A stretch of DNA of 27,560 nt from JAXGQE01 sp040766585 (GTDB lineage Bacteria; Bacillota; SLNR01), in the NCBI GenBank assembly GCA_040766585.1, contig JAXGQE010000014.1:1-27560 (forward strand), in the 5' to 3' direction. Under the pieces are notes generated by a model. The model searched no databases, was not told the DNA's origin, and saw nothing but the letters and a program-made list of their open reading frames with translations. Shown here piece by piece: positions 22,782-27,560 of this stretch (positions are counted from its first letter, which is position 1; the number at the start of each line of letters is the position of its first letter). The translations under genes were made by a program, and so were the position numbers.

Positions 22782-24339
22782 TTATTTATTTACATCCACC
22801 GTCACGCCGACTTGAATCCTACAATAAATTTATCCTCATAGATGTTGACTTGCTGATCAGCCGTCGGATAAGCTGCTCGTCATATTCGGTGAGGGCGGTG
22901 GGTTGCTTTTTAGGAATGCGCTCATATCAGCCATGCGCTTTTTGAGTTCATCACGGTTAGCACTTTCAAGCTGAATCTTTTGCTTCTGGTCACGCAGTCG
23001 GTGTATCTCATCACCGACTTTATCATAATCGGCATTAGAGGTGGCAAGCTTCAGTAGTTCCGTTTGCAGTTCCTCCAGCCGCTTATCGATATCCGCCAAG
23101 GCCTTGTCGCTTTCTCGATTTATAACGGTGGCGATGTTATCCCGTAGAGTTGTGAGGAAAGAGTCTTTGTCGCAAAGCGTCTGATTAATGGCGGTGACTA
23201 GCACTTGCTCGATGGTGCTCTCCAGTACCGTGCGGGCATCGCAGAATAGGCCGGTGTTTTCTAACCGGCTGACACAGCGCCAGACGATGGACTTCTTACC
23301 TCTGTTGTTCCAATGCACCCTGCGAAAAACCCTCACCGCATTTGCCGCAGATGATTATCTGAGCAAAGACGTGGTTGCTGCTGAAAGTTCTGGTCTTTCC
23401 GTTCGGACTGGTGTGGACAATTCGGCGGCGGATAAGCTCTTCCTGCACCTGCATGAAAACTTCACGCGGGATGATGGCTTCATGGCTGTTTTCTACATAA
23501 TACTGCGGAACGATGCCGTTGTTCTTGACCCGCTTTTTGTGAGAAAATCAACCGTATATTTTCTGTAAGAGAGCATCGCCGATGTACTTTTCATTGGTAA
23601 AATATTGTTAATGCTGGTGTGCCAGCGCTCATTGCCTGCACCGTTCAGAATACCGTCGGCCTCTAACCCCTGGGCAATCTTCAGCATACTTGCACCCTCA
23701 AGGTATTCTCGATAAATGCGCTTTACGATTTCGGCTTCTTCGGGTACAACCACAAGGCGCTTATTCTCATCCTTGGTATAACCGAGAAACCGTGCGCAGT
23801 TGACTTGTATTTCACCTTGTTGGTAACGATACTGCAAACCCAGCTTCACATTCTGACTTAAGGACTGGCTTTCCTGTTGTGCAAGGATGCCATAATCGTG
23901 AGCATGACCTCGCCCTTGGAATCCATGGTGTTTATGTTTTCTTCTCGAAATAGACCGGTATGTTCTTGTCCTTAAGTTGACGGATATATTTCAAACAATC
24001 CAGTGTGTTTCGGGCAAAGCGGCTAATGGACTTTGTGATGATCATATCGATATTACCGGCCATACACTCGTCAATCATGCGGTTAAATTCTTCACGCTTC
24101 TTAGTATTGGTACCGGAAATACCGTCGTCCGCAAAAATCCCCGCCAGCATCCAGTCGATGCCCTTGTATGTAGGCTGTGTAATGCTCAATCTGTGTTTCA
24201 TAGCTGGTAGCTCGTTCTCTGGTTGTCCGTGGAAACACGGCAATAGGCAGCCATACCGAAGTTTAGGTTTTTCTTCGTCCTTACTCTTGTGAGCATGCTT
24301 CCTTGCCGGAATCAAGAAGACATTTTTACTGACTGCCAT
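22782..24339 (-). pseudogene. Serine site-specific recombinase (third gene of the recombinase operon), frameshifted
   Basis: Starting at ATG 24339 the frames together give a large serine recombinase of about 515 residues. The catalytic segment AAYCRVSTD is readable near 24250, but in a different frame from the start codon. It is followed by DDGISGTNTKKREEFNRMID and ITKSISRFARNTLDCL (resolvase domain), the recombinase domain with FLGYTKDENKRLVVVPEEAE, a zinc-ribbon CGKCGEGF with RRVHWNNRGKKS, a long coiled coil (about 22915-23130) and a C-terminal tail to 22782. At least five frame breaks occur, several at A-runs. Its 3' end is 20 bases from the end of the efflux pseudogene, which should be close to the element boundary. 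Confidence 0.8.
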
Positions 24340-24762
24340 TCTTGTTCACCTCCGTTTCGATTAAACTGTAGGCATATTCCGCCTGCCCGAATGGGTCCTC
24401 GAATTCTTCTTGTTCCTTCTTTCACGCGAAAGGCAGAAGGATAGATGACTTCTTTTTCTTTGTTCGGTAGTTTTCTGATACGACCGAGTTTCTCAGCTCG
24501 CTTGATACGCTCCGCTTCAGCAGCTTTAAAAGTGTCCAGGTCAATAATCGCCGGATAATAATCACCGCCGAGATATCGTGTGATGCGAAGCATCCTGCCG
24601 ATTCCTGCATGGAAAGCTTTAATGCCCGCTTTCTTTGCAGCTGTAGCCAAAGAATCGCCGGACAAATAAGAATGAAATAAGGTCTTAATCTGTTCTTGCA
24701 GCCTCTTTATCAATTACGGCTTTTCCGTTTTCAATACGGTAGCCAAATGGTATATGGCTCAT
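24326..24762 (-). pseudogene. Middle gene of the recombinase operon (about 145 aa), frameshifted
   Basis: ATG 24762 directly follows the stop of the preceding recombinase gene. The restored product begins MSHIPFGYRIENGKAVIDKE, continues QIKTLFHSYLSGDSLATAAK, contains YYPAIIDLDTFKAAEAERI, and ends SLIETEVNKNGSQ, overlapping the next start. This resembles the recombinase-domain part of serine recombinases without the catalytic resolvase domain, so it may be an accessory factor. Two single-base shifts (near 24690 and 24425) break it. Small partners of this type sit between two recombinase genes in other clostridial elements, by my recollection. Confidence 0.65.
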
Positions 24763-26323
24763 TTATCTCACCAGCCTTTCTTTTAGCGTAATGCCGCATT
24801 TAAACTCGAATCCAATTTCCGTTCGTGAATAAACAAGAACCCTATCCACAAACCGGTCAAACAATTCACCGTCAAAGCCCTCCAGCATTGATGCTTTGGT
24901 AGCATATTGCAGCAGAGCGCTGACCTCACTTAAGTTCGGAAAATCGTTATTTAAAATCGGGTTATGGATTCTTTTGGCGGCGCAGGCGTTCTGCCTCTTG
25001 CAACAATTCATTATTGCTCTTATTGTAAACGGCAGGCTCAAGATAACCTTGGTCATCAGCCCAACCAGTACATTTCGCTGTTCCACGTGCTTTCTTCAAG
25101 CTTCTTGTCAAGCACCTGCATGTTCTCCAGAGTTTCATCCGAATTCATCCCACGCAGACTGATGAGCAACGGCTTGAGGACAAATTCGTGCCCGAATACG
25201 AGCTTGTTCATCATGGTAACAAACGCATATTCAAAATCAGACTCCGGCACATATTTCATAGAGCATTTCTTGATATCTGCAATATGAGTGGAGCAGCAAT
25301 CTTGCCAATTGATGCCTTCCGCTTGAGTGACTTCTGCGTTTAAATGTGCCACCGCACTGGCCGCAGATGATTTTGCCTGAAAAGGGATAACGGTTCTGAT
25401 ACTTTGTGTTTTGCTTTTTCCAGCCCCTTTTCCTTACCACGCTGATCAATAATATCCTGTGTGGCCTCAAAATCTTCATGACTGATAATCGGCTCGTGAT
25501 GATTTCGAATTAGATATTGGTCTTTTTCTCCATTGTTGTTATGGCGGCTGAAGTACTCATCAGTATAGGTCTTTTGAAAAATGACATCACTCGTACTTTT
25601 CATTACTAACCATCCCGCATAGTCGTTGATGTCCAAACGACCGCCTTTTTTGGTCGGTACCTTTCGTCTGTTCAACTCATTAGCAATTTTGTGGGTACCC
25701 TTGCCGGACAAAATCTCGGCAAAGATGAAGCGGACAATTTTAGCTTGAGACTTATTGATAACCATTTCTCCATCCACATTGTCGTAGCCGTAAGGCGGAT
25801 AAGATATTTTATATGTACCATTTTGGAATCTGCGCTTAATCGACCATTTGTTGTTCTCGGAGATGGAGACCGATTCGTTTTCAGCCAGTCCACTCAGGAT
25901 TGACAGCATGAGTTCGCTTTCCATTGACCCGGTGTTAATATTTTCTTTCTCAAAATAAATGAAAACATCAAGGTCAAGTAGCTTTCTGACCAGTTCAAGA
26001 CAATCGGTTGTATTTCGAGCAAATCTGCTGATAGACTTCGTTACAATGAGGTCTATTTTTCTGTCTTCACAGTCTGCAATCATTCGAAGCAATTCAGGCC
26101 GCTTTTCCTTTTTTGTTCCGGAGATGCCCTCATCATAATAGAGCCCGGCGAACTCCCACTCAGGATTTGCATTGACGTAGGATTCATAATGCTTTATTTG
26201 AGCATCCAGACTTTCAAGCTGTTCATCGCTGTCGGTAGATACACGGCAGTAGGCCGCAACCCGCAACTTAGTCTGTTCGGTTAAATTGGCCGTGTTTTGA
26301 GCAATTTTCGTTACCTTTTTCAA
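24763..26323 (-). pseudogene. Serine site-specific recombinase (first gene of the operon), frameshifted in its C-terminal half
   Basis: The start is TTG 26323 behind a perfect AAGGAGGTGA. The first 300 residues are intact: catalytic Ser29 in YCRVSTD (25-31), YDEGISGTKKEKRPELLRM, VTKSISRFARNT, then the Recombinase domain (about 170-290). The frame is lost near 25440. The zinc-ribbon CGQCGGTFKRRSHSSG lies in a second frame, the coiled region in a third (25352-25056), and the ending FEFKCGITLKERLVR in a fourth, stopping at 24763. The intact enzyme would catalyse integration and excision of the element through a covalent serine-DNA intermediate. The remaining N-terminal domain alone is unlikely to support recombination. 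Confidence 0.85.
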
Positions 26324-26383
26324 ATTCTCACCTCCTTAGTCAGTGTGACATATTACCTCTGAAACGAAGTTATATCAACGATT

Positions 26384-26623
26384 TCAAGGCATAATCTCGG
26401 CTAATAGCGGCGAGAAAGTTTTGCGATTTAATTCGGTTATCTTGTTGAATTCCGACAAGGTAATTAAACCTTTCTCAAGCATAGAAGTGAGTATTTGCTG
26501 TGCTCTCACATAATCAACTTCGCGCTGCATTTGCTCATGCGGAGTAGAGTTCACTTCACCATCGATTTTCAGCCCTTCGCCAATAGGGCAACGCATTAAC
26601 TCAAGTTTCTGTTCATTGAACAC
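26384..26623 (-). CDS. SHOCT-domain-like small protein
   Basis: The 79-residue protein starts at GTG 26623, after GGAGGTGG on the minus strand. The C-terminal half (REVDYVRAQQILTSMLEKGLITLSEFNKITELNRKTF) resembles the SHOCT module, a short helical domain with a leucine/glycine pattern often found at protein C-termini in mobile elements. It lies 60 bases upstream of the first recombinase gene in the same direction and is probably in its operon. Its role is unknown; a regulator or recombination-directionality role is possible but unsupported. Unlike the recombinase genes it has no frameshift. Confidence 0.7.
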   Translation of the reverse strand: MFNEQKLELMRCPIGEGLKIDGEVNSTPHEQMQREVDYVRAQQILTSMLEKGLITLSEFNKITELNRKTFSPLLAEIMP

Positions 26624-26680
26624 GAGAAACCACCTCCTCGCTATACGGAGAAAAGTGGAGCGTTTTATACACCTATAAAT

Positions 26681-26715
26681 AAAAAAAGCCCGCAGAGTTT
26701 TTACGCTCCGCGGGC
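26681..26715 (-). terminator. Intrinsic terminator after the amidase gene
   Basis: On the minus strand GCCCGCGGAG (26715-26706) pairs with CTCTGCGGGC (26697-26688) with one mismatch, followed by seven T (26687-26681). It ends the lysis-gene transcript 14 bases after the amidase stop codon. Confidence 0.88.
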
Positions 26716-26728
26716 ATGATAATAGTTA

Positions 26729-27451
26729 TCACGAATATTTAATGAAAGCATCCTTAAATCCTGCCGCCTTAACTTTCTTGAGCATGGCGTCAGCATTTGC
26801 TTTGACAGAGTATGCACCGACTTGAACTCGGTACAGTTTCTTTGGATCGGTGGAGGTAGGCGCTTCGTTTGCTGATAGCAATTTTTTAACTTCGGCACGG
26901 AAAGTATCCATTGACTTCCCGTGTTTAGGAAACCAGTGCCCGGGGTCGGCATGGTTACTGGCGATACCGCGCTTATGCCCTTCGTAATGCCCAATGATCA
27001 CGCCATCTGCCATTGGGTCGAGCTTGTACTCTTTGCAAAGATAGGCGCATAATTCAGTTGCTTCTTTATACACAGCATTGAAGTAGGCGGCATCAGTCAA
27101 GCCATCTTCACAAATTTCAAAACTGATATGAGTATCGTTGACTGAGCCTTTTGAACCGGAGCCGCCATGCCAGCCTCGATGATTCCACGGCAAGGTCTGA
27201 TATGTGGCGACTGTTCCGTTCGCCAGCTTTCCGATGAAGGCATGAACACAGACCTGCCGTCCTCCGGGCTTATCTTGGTTCCAGTGGTTATTGTACTGGT
27301 TCTTCCCAAGCAATCCGTCGTCAGGGCCGACATAGCGTTTCAGCCACGGATTATTTGCCCCTGTTGAATGCACCATGATACCTTTCGGTGTGATAGTTAT
27401 GCCCGCTTTGTAGCAGGCATTGTTGGTCAGAATGAGTTTATGCAGGTTCAT
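26729..27451 (-). CDS. N-acetylmuramoyl-L-alanine amidase (endolysin) with SPOR domain
   Basis: The 240-residue protein cuts the bond between MurNAc and L-Ala in peptidoglycan. An Amidase_2/PGRP-like catalytic domain (about 15-170) shows IMVHSTGANN with the first zinc histidine (His28), a central WNHRGWHGG region, and the second zinc-site segment SNHADPGHWFP. A C-terminal SPOR-type repeat (about 203-240; KKLYRVQVGAYSVKANADAM) would bind denuded glycan strands. No signal peptide is seen, as expected for a holin-dependent phage endolysin. ATG 27451 follows GGAGG and lies right after the stop of the holin gene upstream, so the two form a lysis cassette. Confidence 0.92.
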   Translation of the reverse strand: MNLHKLILTNNACYKAGITITPKGIMVHSTGANNPWLKRYVGPDDGLLGKNQYNNHWNQDKPGGRQVCVHAFIGKLANGTVATYQTLPWNHRGWHGGSGSKGSVNDTHISFEICEDGLTDAAYFNAVYKEATELCAYLCKEYKLDPMADGVIIGHYEGHKRGIASNHADPGHWFPKHGKSMDTFRAEVKKLLSANEAPTSTDPKKLYRVQVGAYSVKANADAMLKKVKAAGFKDAFIKYS

Positions 27452-27560
27452 CTATTTATCCTCCGATCTGCTGTGAAGCTGTACTAAAATATCTTTTAGT
27501 TTCGCCGGGATGGGCAATCCAAGGTGCCCAGCATTTTCAAGCATTGAAATACCTTCATTT
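27452..27560 (-). CDS. Phage holin family protein, C-terminal part only
   Basis: The frame enters from the window edge and gives the last 35 residues, reading NEGISMLENAGHLGLPIPAK then KLKDILVQLHSRSEDK-like sequence to a TAG at 27452-27454. The NEGISxLENxGxLGxPIP pattern is characteristic of the TcdE-like phage holin_4 family. It makes the membrane lesion that lets the amidase reach the wall. Most of the gene, including all transmembrane helices, is outside the window. The stop is directly followed by the amidase ATG. Confidence 0.75.
   Translation of the reverse strand, partial: NEGISMLENAGHLGLPIPAKLKDILVQLHSRSEDK

Noticed and set aside
1..27560. CRISPR array
   Set aside because: No regularly spaced identical palindromic repeats with unique spacers; the only spaced repeats are the four imperfect ones at 18812-18930, with unequal spacing and no cas genes.

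Overview
The window looks like a chromosome segment from a low-to-moderate GC, Gram-positive anaerobe, most likely in class Clostridia. Signs are strong AGGAGG-type ribosome binding sites, GTG/TTG starts, a GatCAB amidotransferase, an NAD+-dependent ligase next to PcrA, a T-box leader, and clostridial-type serine recombinases beside a holin/amidase lysis module. The species cannot be named from sequence alone.

Left part (1-5464): a promoter-to-terminator unit of about 300 nt with no convincing ORF, which I call a candidate structured ncRNA, followed by a histidine phosphatase gene, pcrA and ligA. Then comes an IS30-family insertion sequence (5493-6869) flanked by a 13-bp direct repeat. Next is a peptide ABC transporter half-locus: lipoprotein binding protein plus two ATPases (7023-10591). 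A small ORF and an attenuator-like hairpin pair precede gatCAB (11034-14276).

Centre (14277-16999): the most interesting element is a roughly 600-nt leader holding a ykkC-family subtype-2 aptamer (best match ppGpp, class 2a) with its own terminator, followed in series by a complete T-box with a second terminator. It lies upstream of the two peptide-transporter permeases (dppB, dppC). Two starvation sensors in series would let transcription through only when both are satisfied. The permeases are separated from the binding protein and ATPases by gatCAB. A 23S rRNA uracil methyltransferase gene follows. In Bacillus the pcrA-ligA, gatCAB and rlmCD genes are near neighbours, so the transporter genes and the IS appear to lie within an otherwise conserved housekeeping neighbourhood.

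Right part (18691-27560): accessory DNA. Four direct repeats of about 19 bp lead into a run of broken antibiotic-resistance-like genes: a lincosamide-type nucleotidyltransferase, a Vat-type acetyltransferase, a small coiled protein, a SAM methyltransferase and a Mef-like MFS efflux pump. Each carries single-base frameshifts. An intact leader-peptide attenuator survives upstream of the efflux gene. On the minus strand there follows the end of a prophage or similar element: partial holin, N-acetylmuramoyl-L-alanine amidase with a SPOR domain, a SHOCT-like protein, and three serine-recombinase-operon genes that are all frameshifted.
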